This document shows, in pieces, positions 26,143-34,671 of a stretch of DNA of 64,000 bases (positions within the stretch are counted from its first letter, which is position 1; every line of letters begins with the position of its first letter). The DNA lies in contig NZ_FCOQ01000009.1 in assembly GCF_900021165.1 (NCBI RefSeq), forward strand, positions 1-64,000, in the 5' to 3' direction. Source of the stretch: Paenibacillus phocaeensis (GTDB lineage Bacteria; Bacillota; Bacilli; Paenibacillales; Paenibacillaceae). Both the position numbers and the translations under genes were made by a program. A model generated the notes under the pieces. The model had not been told where the DNA came from and made no database searches. It saw only the letters and a list, made by a program, of their open reading frames with translations.

Positions 26143-28170
26143 TCAAATCCACAAATGGACAAACAAGTCGATGAGCTTAATTCCGACGAACGGAGCAACC
26201 ACGCCGCCGATACCGTAGATCAACAGGTTGCGGGCAAGCAGCCTGGAAGAACTCATCGGCTTGTATGCAATTCCTCTCATGGCGAGCGGGATCAACAGCG
26301 GGATAATGATCGCGTTGAAGATTAGTGCCGATATGATCGCCGAGTCAGGGGAACCAAGCCGCATGACATTAAGAACTCCCATTTCAGGGATCGCCAGCAT
26401 AAACATCGCCGGGATGATCGCAAAATACTTGGCAACGTCATTGGCAATGCTGAACGTTGTTAAGGCGCCGCGGGTCATCAACAGCTGCTTGCCGATCGAC
26501 ACGACCTCAATGATCTTCGAAGGATCGGAATCCAGGTCAACCATATTGGCTGCTTCCTTCGCCGCTACGGTTCCGCTGTTCATGGCGATTCCCACATCCG
26601 CCTGGGCCAGCGCCGGCGCATCGTTAGTACCGTCCCCCGTCATGGCTACGAGTTTGCCTTCGCCTTGCTCCTTGCGGATGACGGCGATTTTATCCTCCGG
26701 CTTGCTCTCGGCGATATAGTCGTCCACGCCAGCTTCCCGCGCAATCGTTGCCGCCGTCAGCGGGTTATCCCCCGTGCACATGATCGTTTTGATCCCCATT
26801 TGACGCATCTGTTCGAACCGTTCCCGCATCCCGGGCTTCACGGTATCCTTCAGATAAATCAAGCCGTAGATCTGCCGGTCGACCGCTACCGCGAGCGGTG
26901 TACCGCCCGCGATGGCAATCGCATCGCTGCCGGAGTCCAAATCACCCGGAATTTGCCCATCCTGCGCAATGACCCATTTCTTAACGGCATCCACCGCGCC
27001 TTTGCGGACCTTCCGGCCGTCCGGCAGATCGATCCCGCTCATGCGGGTTTCCGCTTGGAAAGCAATGAACTCTCCGCCGTTTGCAAGGGAGGGATCATAG
27101 CCTAGGCCCTCTTTCCTCATCAATTCCAGTACGGAACGCCCTTCCGGCGTGTCATCCTTGACGGAACTGATCGCCGCCCAGACGGCAACATCTGCCAGGG
27201 TTGCCCCGCCAACCGGCACGAATTCACTGGCCATCCGGTTGCCAAACGTGATCGTTCCGGTCTTATCCAAAATGATCGTGTTGATATCCCCCGCCGCTTC
27301 AACGGCTTTCCCGGACATAGCCAGGACATTAAATAGCGTTACCCGGTCCATCCCGGCAATCCCGATCGCCGACAGCAACCCGCCGATCGTTGTTGGGATC
27401 AGGCAGACTAATAAGGCAATCAACACCGGGACCTCAATCCGAACGTCCAGGTAGCTCCCGAACAGCGGCAGCGTGACAACCACGATCAGGAAGATCAACG
27501 TCAAGCTGATCAAGACGGTATTCAGCGCGATTTCGTTGGGCGTCTTCTGGCGCTTCGCCCCTTCAACCAAGGAAATCATTCGGTCAAGGAACGATTCGCC
27601 GGGATCGCTTGAGATCTTCACCTTGATCTGGTCGCTGATCACTTTCGTGCCGCCGGTCACCGAGCTGAAGTCCCCGCCGGCTTCCTTGATCACAGGTGCG
27701 GATTCACCGGTGATCGCAGATTCGTCGACGGAAGCCAGTCCCTCGACCACCTCGCCGTCCCCCGGGATCATTTCGCCTTGGGAGACGACGACAAGATCCC
27801 CTTTACGCAGGTCGGATGATGGAACCTGCTTGATTTGCTGGCCAACCAGCTTATTGGCCATGATGTCCTTCTTCGTTCTTTTCAACGAGTCCGCCTGGGC
27901 CTTGCCGCGCCCCTCTGCAAGAGCTTCCGCGAAATTCGCAAACAACACGGTCACGAGCAGGATCAGCGCCACCGTCAAGTTGAAGCCGCGGGATACGCCT
28001 CCGCCGAAAGCATCGGGCGCAAAAATCAGAACAAAGGTGATCAGAAATCCAATTTCAACCACGAACATGATCGGGTTACGAATCATCACCCTTGGATCCA
28101 GTTTAATGAACGACTCTTTGACCGCATTTTTGACGATCGTACCGGATAACATCGTTTTCTTGTTACTCAT
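26143..28170 (-). CDS. kdpB: Potassium-transporting ATPase ATP-binding subunit
   Basis: A 675-residue P-type ATPase subunit of KdpFABC, full length. The phosphorylation motif ILDKTGT (near residue 305), the TGES actuator motif ([10 protein letters not shown]), [18 protein letters not shown] hinge and membrane spans at both ends are intact. It hydrolyses ATP to drive high-affinity K+ uptake through KdpA. It sits 24 bases after kdpA. Confidence 0.96.
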   Translation of the reverse strand: MSNKKTMLSGTIVKNAVKESFIKLDPRVMIRNPIMFVVEIGFLITFVLIFAPDAFGGGVSRGFNLTVALILLVTVLFANFAEALAEGRGKAQADSLKRTKKDIMANKLVGQQIKQVPSSDLRKGDLVVVSQGEMIPGDGEVVEGLASVDESAITGESAPVIKEAGGDFSSVTGGTKVISDQIKVKISSDPGESFLDRMISLVEGAKRQKTPNEIALNTVLISLTLIFLIVVVTLPLFGSYLDVRIEVPVLIALLVCLIPTTIGGLLSAIGIAGMDRVTLFNVLAMSGKAVEAAGDINTIILDKTGTITFGNRMASEFVPVGGATLADVAVWAAISSVKDDTPEGRSVLELMRKEGLGYDPSLANGGEFIAFQAETRMSGIDLPDGRKVRKGAVDAVKKWVIAQDGQIPGDLDSGSDAIAIAGGTPLAVAVDRQIYGLIYLKDTVKPGMRERFEQMRQMGIKTIMCTGDNPLTAATIAREAGVDDYIAESKPEDKIAVIRKEQGEGKLVAMTGDGTNDAPALAQADVGIAMNSGTVAAKEAANMVDLDSDPSKIIEVVSIGKQLLMTRGALTTFSIANDVAKYFAIIPAMFMLAIPEMGVLNVMRLGSPDSAIISALIFNAIIIPLLIPLAMRGIAYKPMSSSRLLARNLLIYGIGGVVAPFVGIKLIDLFVHLWI

Positions 28171-28194
28171 GCCCGTTCCACTCCTTCTCTCAAC

Positions 28195-29871
28195 CTATGG
28201 CATTAATGTGAGCTGCTCGGCCACCGGCCCCAGCACCAGCGCCGGGAAATAGGTCAAAGCGCCGACGATGAGGACGATGATGAGGAAGACGCCACCGAAC
28301 AGCGCCGTATCCGTGCGGAAGGTCCCGCTTGTAACAGGTACAGGCTTCTTGGCAGCCAGGGAGCCTGCCACCGCCAGCAAGGCGACCATCGAGAAGTAAC
28401 GTCCCAGAAACATGACGATTCCGGTCGCGATGTTCCAGAATGCCGTATTATCGCCAAGCCCTTCAAACCCCGAACCATTGTTATTCGCGGACGACGTAAA
28501 TTCATAAATCGCCTGCGTCAAGCCGTGGAACCCGGGATTGGAGATCGTATCCGGATAAGCCAGCAGAGCCAGAGCGGTGGGGGCCAGGATCAGAAACGGA
28601 GTGACCAGCAGGTTTACGGCGATCAGCTTCATCTCCCTGGCTTCCAGTTTCTTACCCAGGAATTCCGGCGTCCGGCCAACCATGAGTCCCGACAGGAACA
28701 CCGCAATCATCGCATACATCAGGACGTTCATTAAGCCAACGCCCGCCCCGCCGAAAATCGTGTTCAACATCATATTGGCCAACGGAACCAAGCCGCCGAT
28801 CGGCGTCAGCGTATCGTGCATTGTATTGACGGCCCCCGTCTCTGTCGCCGTTGTGACCGCCGCGAACAAGGCCGACTGGGCCAGGCCGAAACGGACTTCC
28901 TTTCCTTCCATGCTTCCCTGGCTAGGATCAACGCCAAGCGTATTCAAGGCCGGGTTTCCGGCGCTTTCCGCCGAGAGCAATATGCCAAGCATAACGATAA
29001 ACATCATCAACATCGAGACAAACAAGACGCGTCCTTGCTTGGCATTCCCTACTATTTTCCCATAGGCAAAAGGCAGGGAGGTTCCGATCAGCATCATCAG
29101 CATAATTTGCAGCAGGTTGCTGAAACCGCCGGGATTTTCAAACGGATGCGCCGAGTTCACCCCCATAAATCCGCCCCCGTTATTCCCGAACATCTTGATC
29201 GACAGGAACGAGGCCATCGGCCCTCTGGCGATATTTTGCTCGGCTCCTTGCAAAGTGTGGGCCAGGGCGGCAGGCGCCAAGGTCTGAGGAACCCCCAGTG
29301 CGACGAAGATCAGGGCGGTGATGAACGATACCGGCAGCAAGACACGGGTAATCGCCCGGACCAGATCCACAAAGAAATTGCCGATGGGCTTGCCGGCCAG
29401 CCCGCGCATAAACGCCATGGCCGCGGCAACTCCGGTCGCCGTCGAGGTGAACATCAGGAATACGATCCCGATCATCTGTGAAAGATACGACAGTCCGCTC
29501 TCCCCGCTGTAGTGCTGCAAGTCCGTGTTCGTCATGAAGGAGACCACCGTGTTGAAAGCCAGTGTCGGCTCCATATTCGCAGCTCCGCCGGGATTTAACG
29601 GCAGGAACCCTTGCAGCCGAAAAATCAGATAGGCAATCAGCATGATCGCCGCATTGCTCAGCACCGCGGATCCCGCATATTTCCTCCAGCTTTGGTTCTC
29701 TTGACGAATACCGCTCACGCTGAAAATCAATTTCTCAACAGGTCCAAACCATCGGTCCAGACCGCTTCTATCGTAATCGAACGCTCTCGCTAAGTAGTGT
29801 CCGGCTGGTCGGGCGAGGAGAATCACAAGAGCCAAAGTGACCAGAATCTCGATCCAACTATAGATTGTCAC
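28195..29871 (-). CDS. kdpA: Potassium-transporting ATPase potassium-binding subunit
   Basis: A 558-residue membrane protein with about ten spans and four selectivity-filter-like loops (for example NTDLQHYSGE, NNGGGFMGVNSAHPFENPGG, TETGAVNTMHDTL and SANNNGSGFEGLGDNT). KdpA binds and conducts K+ in the KdpFABC pump. It is complete, and preceded by kdpF with a 25-base gap. Confidence 0.96.
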   Translation of the reverse strand: MTIYSWIEILVTLALVILLARPAGHYLARAFDYDRSGLDRWFGPVEKLIFSVSGIRQENQSWRKYAGSAVLSNAAIMLIAYLIFRLQGFLPLNPGGAANMEPTLAFNTVVSFMTNTDLQHYSGESGLSYLSQMIGIVFLMFTSTATGVAAAMAFMRGLAGKPIGNFFVDLVRAITRVLLPVSFITALIFVALGVPQTLAPAALAHTLQGAEQNIARGPMASFLSIKMFGNNGGGFMGVNSAHPFENPGGFSNLLQIMLMMLIGTSLPFAYGKIVGNAKQGRVLFVSMLMMFIVMLGILLSAESAGNPALNTLGVDPSQGSMEGKEVRFGLAQSALFAAVTTATETGAVNTMHDTLTPIGGLVPLANMMLNTIFGGAGVGLMNVLMYAMIAVFLSGLMVGRTPEFLGKKLEAREMKLIAVNLLVTPFLILAPTALALLAYPDTISNPGFHGLTQAIYEFTSSANNNGSGFEGLGDNTAFWNIATGIVMFLGRYFSMVALLAVAGSLAAKKPVPVTSGTFRTDTALFGGVFLIIVLIVGALTYFPALVLGPVAEQLTLMP

Positions 29872-29896
29872 ATCTTATCCCTCCGAACGGCATAGG

Positions 29897-29977
29897 TTAG
29901 AACTTCTCCGGATTCAGCAGCGCATAAGCCAAGTAAACAAACACTGCAATAATTAAGATGCCAAGTCCCCACATCAT
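29897..29977 (-). CDS. kdpF: KdpF small subunit
   Basis: 26 residues: MMWGLGILIIAVFVYLAYAL plus LNPEKF, a single span ending in the LxPEKF-type tail typical of KdpF, which stabilises the complex in the membrane. The ATG at 29977 follows GGTGGAG by 7 bases and overlaps the stop of the small gene upstream. The same frame stays open upstream to 30184 with a good ribosome site (see findings), but the short form matches KdpF. Confidence 0.85.
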   Translation of the reverse strand: MMWGLGILIIAVFVYLAYALLNPEKF

Positions 29978-30081
29978 CGCTGATCTCCACCCTCCGAAAT
30001 CACTTTGGTAGCCCAAGACGCCAGCCCCGCCATCATCAAGGTCATTACGACGATCAAGCCGATCATCAGAAGATCCGTCAT
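29974..30081 (-). CDS. Small single-span membrane protein of the kdp operon
   Basis: 35 residues with one hydrophobic span (LLMIGLIVVMTLMMAGL) and a short polar tail. I do not recognise a named family. It is linked to both neighbours by overlaps: its ATG shares bases with the stop of the gene at 30078 (ATGA), and its stop overlaps the kdpF start. It may be a second KdpF-like accessory peptide. Confidence 0.55.
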   Translation of the reverse strand: MTDLLMIGLIVVMTLMMAGLASWATKVISEGGDQR

Positions 30082-30503
30082 CGTACATCTGAACCTCCTT
30101 TGCTCTGTTTTTGCAACACAGATGATAGATCCTTCCCATTCGTATAAATGACGTCGTTGGCTCCCAGCGCCCGATACACCGCACTGGGGTTCATTTTCTG
30201 CGTAATGATATAGACCGGCTTTGTCGTCCAGGAACGGCAAAATTGCAAATACCGGCAGGTCAGCGTCAAAGACTCTTCGAAAATATACACCGGCCCAATC
30301 GGGATCTCGGGTACGACTTTATTTTTGCGCTTTGTCGTATCTACCAGAATGACATGCTCAATCCCACGGGCCTTGGCTTCGCGGCGGCTCCGGTCATTGT
30401 TGACCATCAGTGCAAACGGAATGCCGAGAAATTTCAATGTTCGAACAAAATCAACGGCTAAAGGAGTTGGAACGGTCACCAGCGCGTATTCCTGCATCCC
30501 CAT
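30078..30503 (-). CDS. Unrecognised cytoplasmic protein, first gene of the kdp operon
   Basis: 141 residues with alternating strands and helices: YALVTVPTPLAVDFVRTLKF, then HVILVDTTKR, PVYIFEESLTLTCRYLQFC, PVYIITQKMNPSAVYRALG and DVIYTNG. The pattern suggests a small Rossmann-like or thioredoxin-like alpha/beta protein, but no nucleotide-binding motif is clear and I cannot name a family. The ATG at 30503 follows AGGAGG by 10 bases. It is the first gene after the two riboswitches and is coupled to the next gene, which points to a role in K+ uptake or its control. Confidence 0.7.
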   Translation of the reverse strand: MGMQEYALVTVPTPLAVDFVRTLKFLGIPFALMVNNDRSRREAKARGIEHVILVDTTKRKNKVVPEIPIGPVYIFEESLTLTCRYLQFCRSWTTKPVYIITQKMNPSAVYRALGANDVIYTNGKDLSSVLQKQSKGGSDVR

Positions 30504-30540
30504 TTCTTACTGTCCTCCTGTTTTTTCGAAAATAGGCATC

Positions 30541-30580
30541 AAAAAAGAAGCCTGGGAAGAGGGAATCTTCGCGGGCTTCC
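30541..30580 (-). terminator. Riboswitch 2 terminator
   Basis: Minus-strand stem GAAGCC...GGCTTC with an inner GAAGA/TCTTC, followed by TTTTTTGAT, 37 bases before the first kdp-operon gene. It is placed as the expression platform of the second riboswitch. Confidence 0.75.
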
Positions 30581-30624
30581 AGCATATCAGCTTATGCTTG
30601 GGGAATCGCGCTCTAAGGTTTCCT

Positions 30625-30785
30625 CTCTCGAACCCACTTACGAGGTTAGCTGACGGGCTCGGGCGCGAGAGTCACCCTACCCTCGCGGCAGGATAGGCCA
30701 CCGCAAAGGATTCGCCCCATAGGCGCTATTTGCGCCCGCTTGGGTCCCCCGTTCCTTCGTCATGAAGGATTCAGTGTAAGACAAG
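30625..30785 (-). ncRNA. c-di-AMP riboswitch (ydaO/yuaA type), copy 2
   Basis: Read on the minus strand, the region has the conserved blocks of the ydaO/yuaA class in order: CGGGGGACCC, TGGGGCGAATCCTTTGCGG, GAGGGTAGGGTGACTCTCGC, CCCGAGCCCGTCAGCTAACC. The 13-base words CAGCTAACCTCGT and GAATCCTTTGCGG are shared with copy 1. The class turns genes off when c-di-AMP is bound, and potassium transport genes are a known target. Boundaries are approximate. Confidence 0.88.
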
Positions 30786-30852
30786 TAAATTGTAAAATTT
30801 CATCAATATTGTTAATGTAAAACTTTCGTTATTTTCATTAAAGGGCATAAGA

Positions 30853-30880
30853 AAACCACAGAGGATATCCCTGTGGCTCG
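30853..30880 (-). terminator. Riboswitch 1 terminator
   Basis: Minus-strand CCACAGGGATATCCTCTGTGG hairpin followed by TTTTCTTAT, between the two riboswitches. It would stop transcription before the second aptamer is made. Confidence 0.75.
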
Positions 30881-30904
30881 CCATCACAAGTCCATCATCC
30901 TCTC

Positions 30905-31072
30905 TCCCTACGCTGACGAGGTTAGCTGTCGGATTCGGGCGGTGAGAGTCGCCCTACCCTCGCGGCAGGATTGGCTGCCGCAAAGGATTCACCCCGGACC
31001 GTTCCGCCGACTCTCACATCGGCGCCAGTCTTCGGTTCCCCCGTTTTCCTTACTCGGAAATTAAGCGATACA
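30905..31072 (-). ncRNA. c-di-AMP riboswitch (ydaO/yuaA type), copy 1
   Basis: The promoter-proximal copy. On the minus strand it begins ATCGCTTAATTTCC and carries ACGGGGGAACCGA, CGGGGTGAATCCTTTGCGG, GAGGGTAGGGCGACTCTCAC and CCCGAATCCGACAGCTAACC in order, closer to the class consensus than copy 2. It has its own terminator. The two copies are 276 bases apart by the shared CAGCTAACCTCGT word. The 150 bases upstream of the promoter hold no other recognised element. Confidence 0.9.
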
Positions 31073-31103
31073 GAATGTTATATTCGAATCATTTACGACT
31101 CGA

Positions 31104-31132
31104 ATATTACGCTTTCCCCCCTTCTTTGTAAA
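31104..31132 (-). promoter_or_regulatory. Promoter of the kdp riboswitch operon
   Basis: Minus-strand TTTACA (31127-31132), a 17-base spacer and TAATAT (31104-31109), about 30 bases before the first riboswitch. It is the only good candidate upstream of the leader. Confidence 0.6.
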
Positions 31133-31288
31133 GCAAAGCCGAGCGCAAAAAAGAACCTAAAAAACATTTATTTCTGTCATTATTCGTGGATTAATGGAAC
31201 AAAAAAAGCCTTTCTTAACGATTTCCTCACTGGCAGACCCTTACTTGAATCCGGGATCGCGGCAGGAAAATAAGCGGCCGTTGTACCG

Positions 31289-32074
31289 TTAAATATCACC
31301 CACCGGAGTAAAGCCGTTCAGCCAGTTCAGTTCACTGTCTTCCATGAAACGCGACGGCCAGCTTCGTCCGTCCTCGCCCCAATCGGCGAACGTGCGAACC
31401 GACTGATAATACGCTTCGATATGCCCGGCCGTGGGTTCTTGCAGCATTCGTTCGATCAAATCCAGGAAGTCTTCGGGCCGATCGGGCGCTTTTTCCAGGA
31501 CGTTAAGAAACCATTTGTGATAAGGATAGAGTATTTCATTATGCGCCAGGATCAATCTTCCGCCGAACAAAACCAAGTTATTGACGGCATGCCGCAGCAG
31601 GTAGAGGTTGTCATGCTTGAAAGCTTCGGCGGAATACCATTTCCACGCTTCAAGCTGGGCCAGGAAACGAGCGATATTCTCCCGCTTTCGTTCTGCCGGG
31701 TACCGGACGATACTCGCCAGCAGCTCTTCCAATCCTGCGATTTTCGAATAGACAAGAACGGCCCCTTCGAACGCAAACCGCGCCGGCTCGCTCCCTTTCT
31801 CGGCCACCTGCTTCATAAACCCGCAAGAGATATATTTCCCGTCCACGTAACCGGACTCATAATTCGTCGATTCGTTTTCCCAATACGTCGTCTCCCCCGT
31901 GCTTACTCGCCGGGCATAGTCCTCTTCGGACACCACGAGCATCACGTCGACATCCGAGGACGGTTTCGCGAATCCGTGGGCAATCGAACCGGAAACCAGC
32001 AAGGCCAATATGTCCTCCCGGGCTACCAGCTTGGCCTTTAATTTCTCGATCGACTCGGCATGATGTGCGTACAT
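31289..32074 (-). CDS. Nucleotidyltransferase-domain protein
   Basis: A 261-residue protein with a minimal nucleotidyltransferase core: LLVSGSIAHGFAKPSSDVDVML has the GS and D-x-D metal-binding residues. It is followed by a helical C-terminal domain with RKRENIARFLAQLEAWKWYS. Substrate unknown; relatives include antibiotic adenylyltransferase-like proteins. The ATG at 32074 follows GGGGAGAAGGGAA; a longer frame exists upstream but has no better start. Confidence 0.75.
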   Translation of the reverse strand: MYAHHAESIEKLKAKLVAREDILALLVSGSIAHGFAKPSSDVDVMLVVSEEDYARRVSTGETTYWENESTNYESGYVDGKYISCGFMKQVAEKGSEPARFAFEGAVLVYSKIAGLEELLASIVRYPAERKRENIARFLAQLEAWKWYSAEAFKHDNLYLLRHAVNNLVLFGGRLILAHNEILYPYHKWFLNVLEKAPDRPEDFLDLIERMLQEPTAGHIEAYYQSVRTFADWGEDGRSWPSRFMEDSELNWLNGFTPVGDI

Positions 32075-32120
32075 TTCCCTTCTCCCCTTCCTTGGATAAA
32101 AAACCGTCGGGTGCATCCAT

Positions 32121-32456
32121 TCAAACCAACACCCGGTCCCCCCGCGTATTCGGGCGGGATATGACAAGAAACTCCACCGCTTCGTTGGATCGGTTCATGG
32201 CCTGGTGCGGAATATTCGGCGGGATCTCGATCCCTTCATGCGAATGAAGCTCATGCCCGGTCCCGTCCAGTTCGATATGCAGGCAGCCGGACAAGACGAA
32301 GAAAAACTGCTCCGCCTTCTCGTGAAAATGCCGGACTTCCTGGCTACCCGGGGGCATTTTCTCATGAATGATGCTGCATTCCCCGCGATCCACCAACCGC
32401 CAGCCATCGCAATTTCCGCCCCAAACATAATGCTCTGCGTTCTGTTTGCTGATCAT
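32121..32456 (-). CDS. Cupin-domain protein
   Basis: 111 residues forming a single small beta-barrel cupin. The metal-binding motif pattern is visible: RHFHEKAEQFFFVLSG (motif 1, His-His-Glu) and IPPNIPHQAMN (motif 2 His). Function cannot be read from sequence; such proteins are isomerases, dioxygenases or sugar-binding proteins. Its start overlaps the stop of the DUF4269 gene (ATGA), so they are coupled. Confidence 0.8.
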   Translation of the reverse strand: MISKQNAEHYVWGGNCDGWRLVDRGECSIIHEKMPPGSQEVRHFHEKAEQFFFVLSGCLHIELDGTGHELHSHEGIEIPPNIPHQAMNRSNEAVEFLVISRPNTRGDRVLV

Positions 32457-33037
32457 TTCGTTCCGATCCTTTCTTCAATAAACTGACGTAGCCGCGCATC
32501 CTCCCAATCGTACATGGCCAGCAGCGCCTCATAAGGGTCGCCTTCCAGCCGAAAAAACCTACCGAAGGCCGGTTCCGTTTTCAGCCCCTCGGCCTTTAGC
32601 TTGCGGATGGCATCGCGAGTTCCGGCCCCTCCCATCTCCAGCATTCGGTGCTCAATTACCATATGTCTGTAGGCGTTTTGCTCCGTCACCGGCTTGGGCT
32701 GGCCAAATACCTCGAACGCAAAACCGCGGTGCGTAAAGTTCGCGACCGTACGCAGGAGGCCGCCAACGGTTTTGCTGGAACAGGCGTAATCCCGGCAAGC
32801 CCCGAAACGGAGCTGCAGCTCCGCGGCAAATCGATTGGCGTCATGAACCTCGCAGATAATGTCCAGGTCGCTTTCGGGCAAATCGATGCCCAGCGGAATC
32901 GTCCCGGCCAATACCGGATGATACGGAGCCAGCTTGTCGGCGATCCCAAGCTCCGCCATCGCCTCGTAAGCTTTGCGTTGACGTTCGTTTCCTTCCAACA
33001 AGTACGTCATATCCAAGAAACGGTTCGTCATCGTCAC
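32453..33037 (-). CDS. DUF4269 nucleotidyltransferase-like protein
   Basis: A 194-residue DUF4269 protein. It has a nucleotidyltransferase-like core GTIPLGIDLPESDLDIICEV (G-T, D-x-D) and a helical tail ending in YDWEDARLRQFIEERI. Function unknown. It lies upstream of the cupin gene, with overlapping stop and start. Confidence 0.8.
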   Translation of the reverse strand: MTMTNRFLDMTYLLEGNERQRKAYEAMAELGIADKLAPYHPVLAGTIPLGIDLPESDLDIICEVHDANRFAAELQLRFGACRDYACSSKTVGGLLRTVANFTHRGFAFEVFGQPKPVTEQNAYRHMVIEHRMLEMGGAGTRDAIRKLKAEGLKTEPAFGRFFRLEGDPYEALLAMYDWEDARLRQFIEERIGTK

Positions 33038-33049
33038 GCCGCCTCCAAA

Positions 33050-33685
33050 TCAATGGTTTCCGTCTTTTTTTACAATGATATATCGCAATCTATACTTCTT
33101 CGTTCGCTGGTCGCCATAAGTTAAGGTTTCAACAACTGAGCCGGTTTCATAGATTTCCATGCCCGCGAAATGATCCGCTAAATCCTGAGCCGTGAAAAAA
33201 TGAGCATACTTCCCATCAAGATATTCATATGTATTTTCTTCAATTACCCGGCCTATTCCGCAATGGGGATCTTCGTCCGAAAAGCACGTAAAATACATTA
33301 ACCCTGCGGCTCTTAGATGTTGATAACAATGGTGGATGAGCTGTTTTCTCTCTTTCTCCAAAAAAAGGTGTAACACATCAAAACAATAAACCGCGTCATA
33401 TACCTTGGGATACGACAGGGGATCCAGCACCGAACCCTCAATGAAATGAGAGTTTGTATCCCACTCCCTGGCTAATCGTATCGCGTTTGGCGTTATTTCT
33501 ATGCCATCGACTTGGAAGCGGGACGATAGCGCTTTGGTATTCCGACCGTAACCCGAGCCGGGGACAAGCACGGTATTGATGTTGTTTTGCTGAAAAACAT
33601 CACTTGCATGGTATACCGTCCTGCTCGGCAGCTCCCCCCAAATCATGCCTTCCGCAGCAAATCGCCGATCCCAATAGGAGCTCAT
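33050..33685 (-). CDS. SAM-dependent methyltransferase (class I)
   Basis: A 211-residue methyltransferase resembling thiopurine/tellurite-type enzymes. WDRRFAAEGMIWGELPSRTV precedes motif I VLVPGSGYGRNTKAL, then VDGIEITPNAIRLAREW and VYDAVYCFDVLHLF. The substrate is unknown. The ATG at 33685 follows AGGAAGG by 8 bases; an in-frame GTG at 33718 overlaps the upstream gene's stop and would add 11 residues. Confidence 0.8.
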   Translation of the reverse strand: MSSYWDRRFAAEGMIWGELPSRTVYHASDVFQQNNINTVLVPGSGYGRNTKALSSRFQVDGIEITPNAIRLAREWDTNSHFIEGSVLDPLSYPKVYDAVYCFDVLHLFLEKERKQLIHHCYQHLRAAGLMYFTCFSDEDPHCGIGRVIEENTYEYLDGKYAHFFTAQDLADHFAGMEIYETGSVVETLTYGDQRTKKYRLRYIIVKKDGNH

Positions 33686-33714
33686 TTTTTTCACCTTCCT
33701 CACAATCTGCCGCT

Positions 33715-34326
33715 TCACGGCTGAAGTCCGGGCTTCGCCCGAAGCAATTGGACCATATCCATCCAGTAGCCCTCCGCCGCGATCACGTCAAGTCCGGCCT
33801 GCTCGGCCAACTGCCGGATATTCCGCGTCTGGTGGCAGCCGTATGCCCGATAAAAAAGCGGATCCAGCGTCTTTTGCAGCACGGAAACAAAGAGGCTGGA
33901 ACTGATGCCATGCTCCAACAGAAGGATCTCTCCCTCCGGCTTGCACCAGCGGCGGATTTTTCGCAGGAGTTCCAAAGGCTGCCGATAACTGCAGAACGAG
34001 AGGGTCGAGATGACCGCATCAAAAGAATGCTCGGCAAAATCCGCCTCCTCCATATCGGCGCACACGAATTCGGCATTCACGTGCAAATGCTCGGCCCTGC
34101 GTTTGGCTTTATCCAGCATGGCCGGGCTGAAATCGATAGCCGTGATCTGCACGCCGGGCGGATAATAAGGGAAATTCGCGCCCGCCCCCACCGCCAGCTC
34201 CAGCACGTTCCCCCGGGCATGGCGGAGCAATTGCTGACGCCACCGGCCTTGGGCCAGGCTTTCGGTGCGGCGGTCATACTGATTGGCCTGCTTGTCAAAT
34301 ATGCGGACTAGCTTCTTCTTATCCAC
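33715..34326 (-). CDS. SAM-dependent methyltransferase (UbiE/PmtA-like)
   Basis: A 203-residue class I methyltransferase: motif I NVLELAVGAGANFPYYP, acidic ITAIDFSPAMLDKA, and CADMEEADFAEHSFDAVIST. The layout resembles small phospholipid/ubiquinone-type methyltransferases, but the substrate is not visible. Ends next to, or overlapping, the next methyltransferase gene. Confidence 0.82.
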   Translation of the reverse strand: MDKKKLVRIFDKQANQYDRRTESLAQGRWRQQLLRHARGNVLELAVGAGANFPYYPPGVQITAIDFSPAMLDKAKRRAEHLHVNAEFVCADMEEADFAEHSFDAVISTLSFCSYRQPLELLRKIRRWCKPEGEILLLEHGISSSLFVSVLQKTLDPLFYRAYGCHQTRNIRQLAEQAGLDVIAAEGYWMDMVQLLRAKPGLQP

Positions 34327-34671
34327 TAAATCCCCCCATGAAAACTTGTTTTTGGATCCGCTGCTTAATGCGAATCGCTTTGTTCAGATGCAGGCGAGCG
34401 GTTCCTGCGACTTGATTTTAGCGAATTTCATTCCACCGAACAGCCATTGCAGGTATCTTCGACACGTGAAAAATTGCTTTCCCGCGAATATCCGCAGCCT
34501 GGATCTTGGGACGGGTCGCATCGTTTCGCCTGCACCTCTATGAATTTCTTTTCATCTTATTCGTGATCATTTCGGCCATTACCTTCAAGGGCAAAAAGAA
34601 AACACACCCCAATTGGTGTGTTTTCTCCCCTGTTCGATCCGGAGGAACCCGCTACTCGTATGCTTACTCGC
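34327..34671. other. Intergenic stretch without a recognised gene
   Basis: 345 bases upstream of the methyltransferase gene and downstream of the GH43 gene. It holds one bidirectional terminator (34597-34626). The rest has open frames but no start with a ribosome site and no similarity I recognise; it should also contain the methyltransferase promoter. Confidence 0.5.
34597..34626. terminator. Bidirectional terminator at the end of the arabinofuranoside operon
   Basis: A near-perfect 30-bp palindrome, AGAAAACACACC-CCAATT-GGTGTGTTTTCT, with T-runs on both strands, 46 bases after the GH43 stop. Confidence 0.85.

Noticed and set aside
34283..34543. 86-codon reading frame upstream of the methyltransferase gene
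   Set aside because: No ribosome site, it overlaps the start of the real gene, and shows no recognisable protein pattern.
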